DNA from: Empedobacter brevis_A
GTDB lineage: Bacteria; Bacteroidota; Bacteroidia; Flavobacteriales; Weeksellaceae
Direction of reading: 5' to 3'
NCBI RefSeq assembly: GCF_965118635.1
Contig: NZ_CBCPHV010000004.1
Span: forward strand, 186,001-250,000
DNA length: 64,000 nt
Shown: one piece after another, positions 51,111-60,216 of the stretch
Position numbering within the stretch: the stretch's first letter is position 1
Layout: every line of letters starts with the position of its first letter
Position numbers and translations under genes: made by a program
Notes under the pieces: generated by a model
What the model saw: only the letters and a program-made list of their open reading frames with translations
What the model was told of the DNA's origin: nothing
Database searches by the model: none

Positions 51111-52742
51111 ATGAAAGGATTTCAATTAAAAATTAATAGAGATAATATAACATATAAAGTTCGTTTCGAACAATCGTCTTTTGATAATTATTTTGTGGAT
51201 TGCAATGAAATTGTGATTTGTTTGGAAGGCGTTTTATTGAATCATACTAAATTGATTGAACGTTATAATTTGTCCGAAAATTATCTTCATCAATTATATA
51301 AAGATTTTGAGAAAGATTTTGTTAAATATCTTGAAGGAGAATTTGTAGGTTTTGTGTATGATAAGCATAAAAAGCAACTTTTAGCATTTACAAATTTTAC
51401 AGCGACAAGAAAGTTACTCTATTATAAAGATGCGAATAATATTATAATTGATACAAGTTTAATTGAGTTGACAAATTGTTTAAAACAAGAGAACAAGAAT
51501 TATTCTTTGGATGAAATCGCGATGTATCAATTATTAGTTTGCGAAAATACATTAGAAGATTATACGCCAATTAAGGAAGTTAAGAAGTTAAATGATGCTC
51601 AGATTTTAACAATTGATTTAAAGAATTTAGATTTAGATATTACATCTTATTATTCACCTTTTCCAAGGTTTAAAGGTTCTAAAATAGAAGCATTAAAAGA
51701 AATTGATCGATTATTTACGCAAGCAGTTTGTTTAGAATTTGATAAGGATAAAGAGTTGAATAAAGAAACTTTTGCTTTATTAAGCGGCGGTTTAGATTCG
51801 AGAATGACTTTAATGGTTGCCTTAAAAAATGGTTATAAAATTGACGAAGCATTTTGTTTTTCTCAAAAAAACTATTGGGATGAAATAATAGCAAAACAGA
51901 TTGCAAAAGATTATAATATTCCTTTTCATTTTATAGCACTTAATGGAGGTGAATATATTACTGAAATAGACGAAATATTCAATGTTTCTAATGGATTTGT
52001 AGTTTATTCTGGTGCTTTGCATACAAATTTTGCATACAAATCGATTAACCGAAACCGATTTGGTTTGATTCATAGTGGACAATTAGGAGATGGAGTTTTT
52101 GGAATGTTTAACCGAAAAAGAAAGAAAACAATTCCGACAAAAGAAAAAATTGTTGTTCATGATCGATTATTTCATCGAATGGAAAAAGAATTCAATCATA
52201 TTATTTCTCAATATGATAATGAAGAGCATTTTTTAACACGAAATGTTGGATATAATAGAACTGTTTTAGGTTCTTATATGGCAGAAGAATTTTCGTATCA
52301 AACTTCTCCTTTTATGAATTCAGATTTTTTGAAATTTGTTCATAGTTTGCCGGAAGAATGGAAATATAATCAGGAATTGTATATCGAATGGATAAATCAA
52401 TATCATCCGGAAACGACAAAATATATTTGGGAAAGAACTTTACTGAAACCAACATCCAAAAAGAATACAGTTTTAGGAGATAAAATTGTAAAACGTTCAT
52501 TTAATATCTTGATAAATAGAATTTTCAAAAAACAGAATTTTGGAAAAATGACGGCTTATGATTATTACTATAAACAAGATAAACGACATCAAGAAAAGAT
52601 GAATGATTATTTTGAAAATACAATTTCATTCATCACATCAGAAACGTTGAAAAATGATCTTATTTCTCTTTATAAAACTGGAAATTTTATCGAAAAAACA
52701 ACTGTATTAACCGTTTTATCTATTGCTAGACATTATTTGTAA
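51111..52742 (+). CDS. asparagine-synthase-like protein without glutaminase cysteine
   Basis: The C-terminal half is an AsnB-type synthetase domain with the PP-loop LLSGGLDSRMTL (225-234), HSGQLGDGVFG and SPFMNSDFLKFVHSLPEEW. The N-terminal 190 residues follow the class II amidotransferase fold (EIVICLEGVLLNHTKLIERY, LEGEFVGFVYDKHKKQLLAF), but the protein begins MKGFQ, so the catalytic Cys2 is absent and glutamine cannot be hydrolysed there. Related proteins in glycan clusters are thought to amidate or otherwise modify sugar acids, possibly with free ammonia. It is followed by the second flippase with a TAATG overlap. Confidence 0.85.
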   Translation: MKGFQLKINRDNITYKVRFEQSSFDNYFVDCNEIVICLEGVLLNHTKLIERYNLSENYLHQLYKDFEKDFVKYLEGEFVGFVYDKHKKQLLAFTNFTATRKLLYYKDANNIIIDTSLIELTNCLKQENKNYSLDEIAMYQLLVCENTLEDYTPIKEVKKLNDAQILTIDLKNLDLDITSYYSPFPRFKGSKIEALKEIDRLFTQAVCLEFDKDKELNKETFALLSGGLDSRMTLMVALKNGYKIDEAFCFSQKNYWDEIIAKQIAKDYNIPFHFIALNGGEYITEIDEIFNVSNGFVVYSGALHTNFAYKSINRNRFGLIHSGQLGDGVFGMFNRKRKKTIPTKEKIVVHDRLFHRMEKEFNHIISQYDNEEHFLTRNVGYNRTVLGSYMAEEFSYQTSPFMNSDFLKFVHSLPEEWKYNQELYIEWINQYHPETTKYIWERTLLKPTSKKNTVLGDKIVKRSFNILINRIFKKQNFGKMTAYDYYYKQDKRHQEKMNDYFENTISFITSETLKNDLISLYKTGNFIEKTTVLTVLSIARHYL

Positions 52743-54001
52743 TGCGAAATTTAGTATTGTTCCTTAAAGAATTCTTTCAAAACAAAGGATTGTTAGTTTT
52801 TCTTTCCATTTTAATAGAGAAAGTGGTTGGTTTATGCAATACAATTTTTGTCGTTCGTATGATTTCGGAAAAAGATTATGGTGAAATTACTTTAATAGCT
52901 TCTCTTTTTGGTGTTTTTATCACATTAAATGGTTTCGGAGCTGTACAAGGTTTGCTTCGTTATGGAGCATTGGAGAAAGAGAAAAATAATAAAATTCAGC
53001 TCTCAAATTATATTTTCAAAGAAGGTTTAAAAAGACATTTTTTACTTATTATTTCTTTCTTTATAATGGGATGTTTTTATGAGTTTAAATATTTCAATAT
53101 TTGGATTATTGTTCTGTTTTTTAGCATTCGTATGTTGGGATATTACTTGTATGTATTTTTATTAAACTATTATCGTATTCATAATTCGAATGATAAATTT
53201 GCTAAAATTTCTATCTTCATCAATCTTGTCGGATTATTCTTAGCATTCTCGCTTACTTATTATTTGGGGAAATATGGTTATTTAATTGGTTTATGCATAA
53301 CTCCTTGGATTGCACTTTTGTTTTATAAAAAAGAAATATTCTCAACATCAACTTTCAAACTAAAAGATTTTAATAAAAAAGACTTTTGGAAATATTCGAT
53401 GAATTCGTCATTAACTTATTTTTTATCTGAGTTTCTTTTTATGATTGATATAGTTTTGATCGGATTGTTATTAAATGAAAAAGCTGTAGCGAATTATAAA
53501 GTTGCGATTATTTTGCCAATGAATCTTATGTTTATTCCATTAATTTTTATGCAAACAGATTATTCAAAAATAGTTTCCAATTCTAGAAATATTCAGTATT
53601 TAAAATTTTATATCAGAAATTATTATAAACTATTTGTGCCAATTAGTATTCTAATTTTATTAATAGGTTTTTTTACAAAAGATTGGATTTTACCTTTTGT
53701 TTTCGGAAAAGATTATAACGAAAATGGTTGGATATTCTTTGTAATCTTACTAGCAATTGTATTTAATATGTGTTTCAGAAATTTGTACGGAAATTTATTA
53801 TCAGCTGTAGGTTTAGCCAATAAGAATCTAAAAGTTGCCATTTTTTCTATAATAATGATGTTGATTTTAGGTTATGTATTAACTAATTTTTTAGGAATTT
53901 TAGGATCAGCAATCGCTTTAGCAATTACATTTATAACAATGGGATTTTATTCAGCCTTTATTTTTAGCCGATATTTACATCAATTAGAAAATAATATATA
54001 G
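52742..54001 (+). CDS. oligosaccharide flippase-like membrane protein 2
   Basis: The 419-residue protein has about 12 membrane helices with the pattern of Wzx-like flippases: LVFLSILIEKVVGLCNTIFV, then RMISEKDYGEITLIASLFGV as helices 1-2 and LLSAVGLANKNLKVAIFSII near the end. It shares fold but little sequence with flippase 1, so two different lipid-linked substrates or stages are likely. Its ATG overlaps the stop of the asparagine-synthase-like gene; the cluster turns to the opposite strand immediately after it. Confidence 0.87.
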   Translation: MRNLVLFLKEFFQNKGLLVFLSILIEKVVGLCNTIFVVRMISEKDYGEITLIASLFGVFITLNGFGAVQGLLRYGALEKEKNNKIQLSNYIFKEGLKRHFLLIISFFIMGCFYEFKYFNIWIIVLFFSIRMLGYYLYVFLLNYYRIHNSNDKFAKISIFINLVGLFLAFSLTYYLGKYGYLIGLCITPWIALLFYKKEIFSTSTFKLKDFNKKDFWKYSMNSSLTYFLSEFLFMIDIVLIGLLLNEKAVANYKVAIILPMNLMFIPLIFMQTDYSKIVSNSRNIQYLKFYIRNYYKLFVPISILILLIGFFTKDWILPFVFGKDYNENGWIFFVILLAIVFNMCFRNLYGNLLSAVGLANKNLKVAIFSIIMMLILGYVLTNFLGILGSAIALAITFITMGFYSAFIFSRYLHQLENNI

Positions 54002-54002
54002 C

Positions 54003-54857
54003 TTATAAGTAATTTAGATTAGAATAAGATGTATAATTTTTTACACAAGCTCCAAATCCATTATAAAATTGAGAAATAGAAGGAATTGAAGAGCCTTCAA
54101 AATCAAAAATTAAATCTTTGCCTTTTAGTTCTTGAAGAATAGTATGAAGAATTCCGGTTGGAACTTTTCTGTTTCTACCATTTTTCGAAGTTGCAGAATC
54201 TAAATAAAAAACACGATTTTTTGATTTTACAAAACAGATAAATCCTAAAACATCTTCATCATCTACATATCGAACATCTAAACAATTATGGTTTGCTAAC
54301 ATTGTAAGCAACTTTTCGTAATATTGAGTATTTACATAATGATTTTTGTGTTCAGATTTATATTTCAATAAAGATTTTATTTTAAAATTTTCTTTAATTG
54401 TCAATCCTTGTTTTGCAAATTGATTCACATTTCGTTTCACCATTTTGCTATAACAATCTTGAGAAAAGTGCTTTAAATCGACTATTTGATTGATTTTTAA
54501 TTTTCCTTTCGGTTGATATATTTCAGTATTTTCTTCGTTAAAAGTATAAGCTCTTACTAAATTTTGATGTAATTTTTTTTCAAAAAGTTTAAAAGTTTCT
54601 TTTGTAAAATTCTCTCCATGAAAAACGCCTAATTGTTGACAATAAATAGGCTGAGTGATAAATTTTATACCAATTTTTTTTACAAAAGGTAAAGGCATTA
54701 CAGCTTCATAATCGTTCAAAACATAGCAATCCCAATTATTTCCAACTAAAGCATCCAAATAAAAAACTTCTGCATAAATGCGATAGTTTACAGATTTATT
54801 TAAACATGCGCTGTATTTATCTGTATCTAATTTTTTTCTAGAAATTCGTTTAATCAT
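54003..54857 (-). CDS. FemAB/GNAT-like transferase of the polysaccharide cluster
   Basis: The 284 residues resemble proteins with two GNAT folds of the FemAB type: an N-terminal part with YRIYAEVFYLDALVGNNWDC and AVMPLPFVKKIGIKFITQPI, and a C-terminal GNAT part with YYEKLLTMLANHNCLDVRYV, LGFICFVKSKNRVFYLDSA, and LIFDFEGSSIPSISQFYNGF. The last is the common 'fdfeGs..pgi..Fy..FGa' block seen in cell-envelope acyl/aminoacyl transferases. It follows the deacetylase-like gene with a four-base ATGA overlap. An acyl or aminoacyl modification of the glycan is inferred. Confidence 0.7.
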   Translation of the reverse strand: MIKRISRKKLDTDKYSACLNKSVNYRIYAEVFYLDALVGNNWDCYVLNDYEAVMPLPFVKKIGIKFITQPIYCQQLGVFHGENFTKETFKLFEKKLHQNLVRAYTFNEENTEIYQPKGKLKINQIVDLKHFSQDCYSKMVKRNVNQFAKQGLTIKENFKIKSLLKYKSEHKNHYVNTQYYEKLLTMLANHNCLDVRYVDDEDVLGFICFVKSKNRVFYLDSATSKNGRNRKVPTGILHTILQELKGKDLIFDFEGSSIPSISQFYNGFGACVKNYTSYSNLNYL

Positions 54858-56083
54858 TCAAAAATACTTTCATATACTTTTCGCCAATCTTTCCAATCGC
54901 CATTTAAGTTTGATTGGTGGAACAATGTTATAAACGTTCCGTTTACTTCTTTAATTGTTTGTTTCAATCGTTTTATTTCTTCGATTGATTGTTGAGGAGA
55001 AAGGTTTAAGTAATTTTTTAATGTAACATCCATTGCAACAAAAGGAAAAATTGTTAACAATGTTTGTTGATTAATAGTTAAATCAAACCAATTGAATGGA
55101 GTAGAAGTACCTGCTCTAAAACCCAATTGATGCGAAAATCCCATTGTATAATCTTCCAAAATCCCATTTATTAACAATTGTTGATAAGTGTTCGGAAAGT
55201 TCAATTTTATAAAATGTTGACGAGATTTTTTTACAGGTTTATTTATAATTTTTTCTAATCGATTTAGTTCAGTTGGTAATTTATTTCCTTCATAATTTGA
55301 TTGATAAGAAGGATGAATTCCAATTTCTGCCCAAGTAGAAATTTCTCGAATCAACTTTTTTTGTTCGTTATTTTTCCAATGATGATTTTTATCGAATGTA
55401 GAATAATCGCCCAATAACCAAAAGAAAATTGTTTCAATTTGATGTTTTTCAGCTAAATCTTTCAAATAATCAAATGTATCATACGGATCTTTTTCTTGAT
55501 GATTTAAAATTTTAATTTGATTTAGAAATTCTTTAAAATCAGCTTTTAGAAGTTTTTTTAGAAGCGAACCATATTTTATTTTTGGAGAATGATAAAGATA
55601 TTTCCAAGCATAATCAACATCGTGAGTATTTATTTGTTTGTAAATTCTTTTTTTTAATGAAATATCAGGAAATTTAGTTTTTATTTTTTCTTGAATTTCT
55701 AAACATATTTTATCTACAATAGGAATGGAATAATCTAAATCTGAACCTAAAAAACGGTTGTGTTTATCGAATTGATGAGGTTTTGCAATATATTCTTCGT
55801 AGCGCGAAAGCCAATAGAAACATTTTCCAATTTCGGTTAATGTAGAATAATTTATATTTTTTTGAATGTTAGTTTCCAATAATAGTTCATCAACCTTAAA
55901 ATTGATTTCATTTTCTAAAAGTTGATTAGAAAAATTGATTTTTGGTGAATTTGTTTGAATAAATTCATTGAAATCTGTTGTTATTTTGTAGTTAATTCCA
56001 GAAAAATTAATGAAAATGAAATCGAAAATATAATTGATTCGATTTGTTATTTTTTCTGTAAATATGATGATTTCTGAATTCAA
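54854..56083 (-). CDS. polysaccharide deacetylase-like protein
   Basis: The 409 residues begin with a beta-rich domain (about 1-135) of the DUF7033 type, with LTEIGKCFYWLSRYEEYIAK. A NodB-like barrel follows, with THDVDYAWKYLYHS in the metal-ligand Asp position and TIFFWLLGDYSTFDKNHHW. Other blocks are IREISTWAEIGIHPSYQSNY, carrying the His ligand, and a final LFHQSNLNGDWKDW. The residues fit a carbohydrate deacetylase acting on a cytosolic or envelope glycan. This pairing with a FemAB-like gene recurs in Flavobacteriia surface-glycan clusters. Confidence 0.8.
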   Translation of the reverse strand: MNSEIIIFTEKITNRINYIFDFIFINFSGINYKITTDFNEFIQTNSPKINFSNQLLENEINFKVDELLLETNIQKNINYSTLTEIGKCFYWLSRYEEYIAKPHQFDKHNRFLGSDLDYSIPIVDKICLEIQEKIKTKFPDISLKKRIYKQINTHDVDYAWKYLYHSPKIKYGSLLKKLLKADFKEFLNQIKILNHQEKDPYDTFDYLKDLAEKHQIETIFFWLLGDYSTFDKNHHWKNNEQKKLIREISTWAEIGIHPSYQSNYEGNKLPTELNRLEKIINKPVKKSRQHFIKLNFPNTYQQLLINGILEDYTMGFSHQLGFRAGTSTPFNWFDLTINQQTLLTIFPFVAMDVTLKNYLNLSPQQSIEEIKRLKQTIKEVNGTFITLFHQSNLNGDWKDWRKVYESIFE

Positions 56084-56111
56084 AATTAATCTGCAATAAA
56101 ACTTAAAGATA

Positions 56112-56810
56112 TTAAATTAGACCTTCATCAGCAAAAGAATAAAAATCTTTTTGAGAAACGATAAGATGATCCAAAAGTTGAATATCAAGTAACAAAGCAG
56201 CTTCTTTTATTTTTTGTGTGATAGATTTATCGGATTGGCTCGGAACTAAATTTCCAGAAGGATGATTGTGAGAAAGAATCATTGCAGTTGCCATTAATTC
56301 TAAAGCTCTTTTGAAAATTACACGAACATCTACGGCAGTTTGCGTAATTCCTCCGCGAGAAATTTGTTCTGTTTTGATAATTCGATTTCCTTGATTCAGG
56401 AACATTACCCAAAATTCTTCGTTTGGTAAATCGCCAATTTGTTGTTGAAGTATTGTTGCGGCATCTCTACTCGAAGTGATTTTATCTCGTTCTAAAACTT
56501 CTTGTGAATTTCGTCTTCTTCCTATTTCTAGTGCTGTGATTATTGAAATTGCTTTGGCTTCTCCAATTCCTTTGAATTTGCATAAATCTTCAATTGTATA
56601 TTTAGCCAATTCGTTCCAATTATTATTTGCTGAAATTAAAACTCGCTTTGCTAATTCGACAGCAGATTCTTCACGATTTCCACTTCCCATAATAATTGCT
56701 AACAATTCGGCATCAGACAAGGAAGATCGTCCTTTTAAAGCTAATTTTTCACGTGGACGATCGTCTTCATTCCAATTTTTTATTGAATTTTTATTTTCTA
56801 AATAATCCAT
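56112..56810 (-). CDS. radC: RadC/JAB-domain protein
   Basis: The 232-residue protein has the RadC layout: a helix-hairpin-helix region (KGIGEAKAISIITALEIGRR) and a JAB metallo-domain with LSHNHPSGNLVPSQSD, giving His181, His183 and Asp194 as zinc ligands plus Glu132 in NEEFWVM. Despite the name, a repair role is doubtful in current literature; it may be a metal-dependent peptidase or nuclease. The start ATG gives the common MDYLENKNSIKNWNEDDRPR opening. Confidence 0.93.
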   Translation of the reverse strand: MDYLENKNSIKNWNEDDRPREKLALKGRSSLSDAELLAIIMGSGNREESAVELAKRVLISANNNWNELAKYTIEDLCKFKGIGEAKAISIITALEIGRRRNSQEVLERDKITSSRDAATILQQQIGDLPNEEFWVMFLNQGNRIIKTEQISRGGITQTAVDVRVIFKRALELMATAMILSHNHPSGNLVPSQSDKSITQKIKEAALLLDIQLLDHLIVSQKDFYSFADEGLI

Positions 56811-56861
56811 TCGATATCTATAAGAAATTGATATTGCGTTTTATATGCTGAATTAAAGATA

Positions 56862-56894
56862 ATAAAAAAAGCTCGAACAAATTTGTTCGAGCTT
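56862..56894 (-). terminator. terminator after glnS
   Basis: A 26-bp palindrome, AAGCTCGAACAAA and TTTGTTCGAGCTT, read leftward and followed by a T run. Confidence 0.93.
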
Positions 56895-56915
56895 GATATT
56901 TAATGAAATAGATTA

Positions 56916-58598
56916 TTATTTATTGACTTTTGCCCAAGTATCTTTAAGCGTAACTGTTCTGTTAAAAATTAATTTTTCGGTAGAAGAATCACGATCCAAA
57001 GCAAAATATCCAATACGTTGAAATTGGAATTTATCTTCTGTTTTAGCTTCTTTCAAAGCAGGTTCAGCAAATCCTTGTTTTACAGTTAAAGAATTTGGAT
57101 TGACAAATTGTAAAAAATCAACATCTTTCTCTGCATCTGGCGATTCAACAGTAAATAAACGATCGTATTCACGTACTTCGACAGGGATATTTTCTGTTGC
57201 AGAAACCCAATGCAATGTACCTTTTACTTTACGTTTAGAAGCTTCTGTACCACTTCCAGATTTAGTTTCCGGATCGTAAGTTGCATATATTGTTGTAATA
57301 TTCCCTTCAGCATCTTTTTCTACTCTTTCTGCTTTGATGAAATATGCACCTTTCAAACGAACTTCATTTCCTAATGATAAGCGGAAGAATTTTTTAGGTG
57401 CTTCTTCCATAAAATCTTCACGTTCGATATAAATTTCACGAGTAAAAGGAACGATACGATTTCCAGCTGTTTCATCTTCTGGATTATTCTCAATTTCTAA
57501 TTCTTCTACTTGTCCTTCTGGGTAATTTTCGATGATAACTTTTACTGGATCAATTACGGCAAAAACACGTGGAGCGATTTTATTCAAATGGTCACGAACA
57601 GAAAATTCTAATAATGAAATGTCTAATACATTATCACGTTTTGCAATTCCGGCAGTATTCCAAAAATTCTTGATAGCTTCTGGTGTATAACCACGACGAC
57701 GTAATCCTGAGATTGTAGGCATACGCGGATCATCCCAACCAGTTACAACACCTTCTTGAACCAATTTCATCAACTTACGTTTACTTGTAATCATGTACGA
57801 AACATTACCACGTGCAAATTCGCGTTGTTTTGGTTTTTGAGGTTGATTTGGTAACTCAACATTGTTTGCGTACCATTCATATAAATCGCGGTGATTTTTG
57901 AATTCTAGCGAACATAATGAGTGAGAAATTCCTTCGATATAATCAGATTCTCCGTGTGTCCAATCGTACATTGGGTACATTTTCCATGTATCTCCAGTGC
58001 GATGATGAGGACGTTTCAAAATACGATACATAACAGGATCTCGCATGTTCATATTAGGAGAAACCATATCAATTTTTGCACGTAAAACATGTGTTCCTTC
58101 TTCAAATTCTCCAGCTTTCATTTTTTCGAAAAGTTCTAAATTCTCTTCAACAGAACGATTTCTGAAAGGAGATTCGATTCCTGGTTCAAAAGGAGTTTTA
58201 CGTTGTTCATTAATTACTTCTGAAGATTGATCGTCGATATACGCTTTTCCTTCTTTAATTAATTGAACAGCCCAATCGTAAAGCTGCTGGAAATAATCAG
58301 AAGCATAGCGTTCTTCTGCCCACTCAAATCCTAACCATTTTACATCTTCGCGAATAGAATCTACGAATTCTTGTTCTTCTTTGTCAGGATTAGTGTCATC
58401 AAAACGTAAGTTTACAGGCGCATTGTAACGCTGTCCTAAACCGAAGTTTAAGCAGATTGCTTTTGCATGCCCGATATGCAAATAACCATTTGGTTCTGGT
58501 GGGAAACGAAAACGTAAATTTTCTTTTGGCATCCCGTTGGCTAAATCATCTTCAATGATTTGCTCAATAAAATTCAATGATTTTTTTTCTTCTTCCAT
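56916..58598 (-). CDS. glnS: glutaminyl-tRNA synthetase
   Basis: GlnRS charges tRNA-Gln directly. The class I signature PPEPNGYLHIGHAKAIC (HIGH at 41-44) and MITSKRKL (KMSKS-equivalent, about 270-277) are present. GlnRS-specific blocks are FDDTNPDKEEQEFVDSIRED, YPMYDWTHGESDYIEGISHS, CSLEFKNHRDLYEWY and the C-terminal double-barrel domain with RLSLGNEVRLKGAYFIKAER. The 560-residue length is typical. GluRS is excluded by the C-terminal beta barrels. It lies downstream of rimM with a 120-bp gap. Confidence 0.96.
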   Translation of the reverse strand: MEEEKKSLNFIEQIIEDDLANGMPKENLRFRFPPEPNGYLHIGHAKAICLNFGLGQRYNAPVNLRFDDTNPDKEEQEFVDSIREDVKWLGFEWAEERYASDYFQQLYDWAVQLIKEGKAYIDDQSSEVINEQRKTPFEPGIESPFRNRSVEENLELFEKMKAGEFEEGTHVLRAKIDMVSPNMNMRDPVMYRILKRPHHRTGDTWKMYPMYDWTHGESDYIEGISHSLCSLEFKNHRDLYEWYANNVELPNQPQKPKQREFARGNVSYMITSKRKLMKLVQEGVVTGWDDPRMPTISGLRRRGYTPEAIKNFWNTAGIAKRDNVLDISLLEFSVRDHLNKIAPRVFAVIDPVKVIIENYPEGQVEELEIENNPEDETAGNRIVPFTREIYIEREDFMEEAPKKFFRLSLGNEVRLKGAYFIKAERVEKDAEGNITTIYATYDPETKSGSGTEASKRKVKGTLHWVSATENIPVEVREYDRLFTVESPDAEKDVDFLQFVNPNSLTVKQGFAEPALKEAKTEDKFQFQRIGYFALDRDSSTEKLIFNRTVTLKDTWAKVNK

Positions 58599-58717
58599 TT
58601 TTTAATTACGATTGAGTTTGCAAAGGTACGAAATTGACAATAAAAAAGTTGTTGAAAATTTCTGATTTTCTAAAGCAAATATGAAACGTAAAAAAGGAAA
58701 AGGATTTGTTTGTGTAT

Positions 58718-59242
58718 TTATCCTAAATAAATTTCTAATAATCCGTCAGGAATTTGGATAAGCATAGCTTTTTCTTCGCGATTAACTTCAAGAATCCATT
58801 CGTCAATCATTGGAATTAAGATTTCTTTTCCATTCGCATCAACTTCGAAATAAGCTTGTGCAGCAGAATCGTTAACAGATTTTATAGTTCCGACTTCTGT
58901 ATTTGTTTGGTCATAAATTGTGAAACCAACAATTTCGTGGTAATAAAAATCTGTTCCAGAAAGTTCTGGTAATGATTTTAGAGGTAAATAAAGTTCGCGA
59001 TTGATTAATTTGTCGACATCTTCGTCTTCAACATCTTCAAACTTTACTAATAATTTTGTGCCTTGATAAGGCTGAGAAGTTTCGAAAAAAAATGGAACCA
59101 GTGCACCATCTTGCTCGATGAACACTGCTTCCAAAGTATCGTATAATTCTGGTTCGTCTGTATCCAAGTGAATGATTAAATTACCTTTGAAACCATGTCT
59201 CTTTGTAACTTTACCTAAATAGTAGCAATCATTTTTTGTCAT
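58718..59242 (-). CDS. rimM: 16S rRNA processing protein RimM
   Basis: RimM binds S19 and helps mature the head of the 30S subunit. The 174 residues have the two expected beta-barrel parts: N-terminal YYLGKVTKRHGFKGNLIIHL and LVKFEDVEDEDVDKLINREL, then the PRC-barrel half from about 95 with FYYHEIVGFTIYDQTNTEVG and the ILIPMIDEWILEVNREEKAM block. It follows rpsP by 24 bases, the usual order. Confidence 0.95.
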   Translation of the reverse strand: MTKNDCYYLGKVTKRHGFKGNLIIHLDTDEPELYDTLEAVFIEQDGALVPFFFETSQPYQGTKLLVKFEDVEDEDVDKLINRELYLPLKSLPELSGTDFYYHEIVGFTIYDQTNTEVGTIKSVNDSAAQAYFEVDANGKEILIPMIDEWILEVNREEKAMLIQIPDGLLEIYLG

Positions 59243-59266
59243 TTGGAACGTCTCTGAACTTAAAAA

Positions 59267-59794
59267 TTATTCTTCTGTAGCAACTTCTTCAGTTGTACCT
59301 TCTGCTTCTTCAGCAGGAGTTTCTTCAACTTGTGCAGCAGCTTCAGCTTCCTGAGCAGCTTTTACACGAGCTTCATTAACAGCTTTTTCAGCTTCTAATG
59401 CAGCAGCTTTAGCAGCAGCAGCACCTGAAGTTAAACCGTCTTTTTTAGCTTGAACTTTTTCACCTTTAGCTTCTAACCAAGCTTCAAAACGTTTTTCAGC
59501 TTCTTCTTGAGAAAATGCTCCTTTAGCAACACCACCTAATAAGTGTTTTTTCATGAAAGCACCTTTGTAAGATAATAAAGCTTTAGCAGTATTAGTTGGC
59601 TCAGCACCTGTTTGTAACCATTTTACAGCAGAATCAACATTTAATTCTACAGTTGCAGGGTTAGTAATTGGGTTGTAAGTACCTAATTTTTCGATGAAAC
59701 GACCATCACGTTTTGCTCTTGAGTCAGCAACTACGATGTGAAAGAATGGTTTTCCTTTACGACCATGTCTTTGTAATCTAATTCTTGTAGCCAT
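59267..59794 (-). CDS. rpsP: 30S ribosomal protein S16 with long Ala/Glu-rich tail
   Basis: Residues 1-80 are a canonical S16: MATRIRLQRHGRKGKPFFHI, then VVADSRAKRDGRFIEKLGTY and NPITNPATVELNVDSAVKWL. After about residue 100 there is a 75-residue extension rich in Ala, Glu and Lys (GAAAAKAAALEAEKAVNEAR, ending EGTTEEVATEE). Extended S16 proteins are usual in Bacteroidota, where 150-180 residues is common against 82 in E. coli. It heads an rpsP-rimM operon. Confidence 0.97.
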   Translation of the reverse strand: MATRIRLQRHGRKGKPFFHIVVADSRAKRDGRFIEKLGTYNPITNPATVELNVDSAVKWLQTGAEPTNTAKALLSYKGAFMKKHLLGGVAKGAFSQEEAEKRFEAWLEAKGEKVQAKKDGLTSGAAAAKAAALEAEKAVNEARVKAAQEAEAAAQVEETPAEEAEGTTEEVATEE

Positions 59795-59905
59795 AGTATA
59801 ACTAATTATTTGGGGAACTCGTCCCGTTTTACAAATTTGAGGTGCAAATATAGTGATTTTATTTAAAAAAATTACTAGATTAGAGAATCATTATAAATTA
59901 CTAAT

Positions 59906-60184
59906 ATGAAAAGTCTATTATTATTAACAGCTTTAATTATTTTTTCTGGAATATTTTATCAATGTGTAAATAAAAGATCTAATTCAGTTAAAGTGTCTAA
60001 AATAGAAGATTCTATGTCTAAACAGAATCAAGAATTGAAAGATAAATTTAACAAAGAGCAGAAAGAATTAGAAAGAAAATATGATAGTTTAATGTCGACT
60101 AAAGATTCTACTAAAAATAAAAAGGAAGATGTTTCTCAAATAATAGAGGATAATATTTATCAAAATAAAACAAATAATAACTAA
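59906..60184 (+). CDS. small exported coiled-coil protein
   Basis: The 92-residue protein has a hydrophobic N-terminus (MKSLLLLTALIIFSGIFYQC) that could be a signal peptide or a lipoprotein signal with Cys20, though the residue before the Cys (Gln) is unusual for a lipobox. Residues 33-68 form a charged coiled coil (QNQELKDKFNKEQKELERKY) and the tail is Asn/Lys-rich. It lies 32 bp before a secreted protease gene and may be co-transcribed. No family is recognised. Confidence 0.6.
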   Translation: MKSLLLLTALIIFSGIFYQCVNKRSNSVKVSKIEDSMSKQNQELKDKFNKEQKELERKYDSLMSTKDSTKNKKEDVSQIIEDNIYQNKTNNN

Positions 60185-60216
60185 ATTTAATAATTAACAC
60201 TAAAATGTAATTTGGC

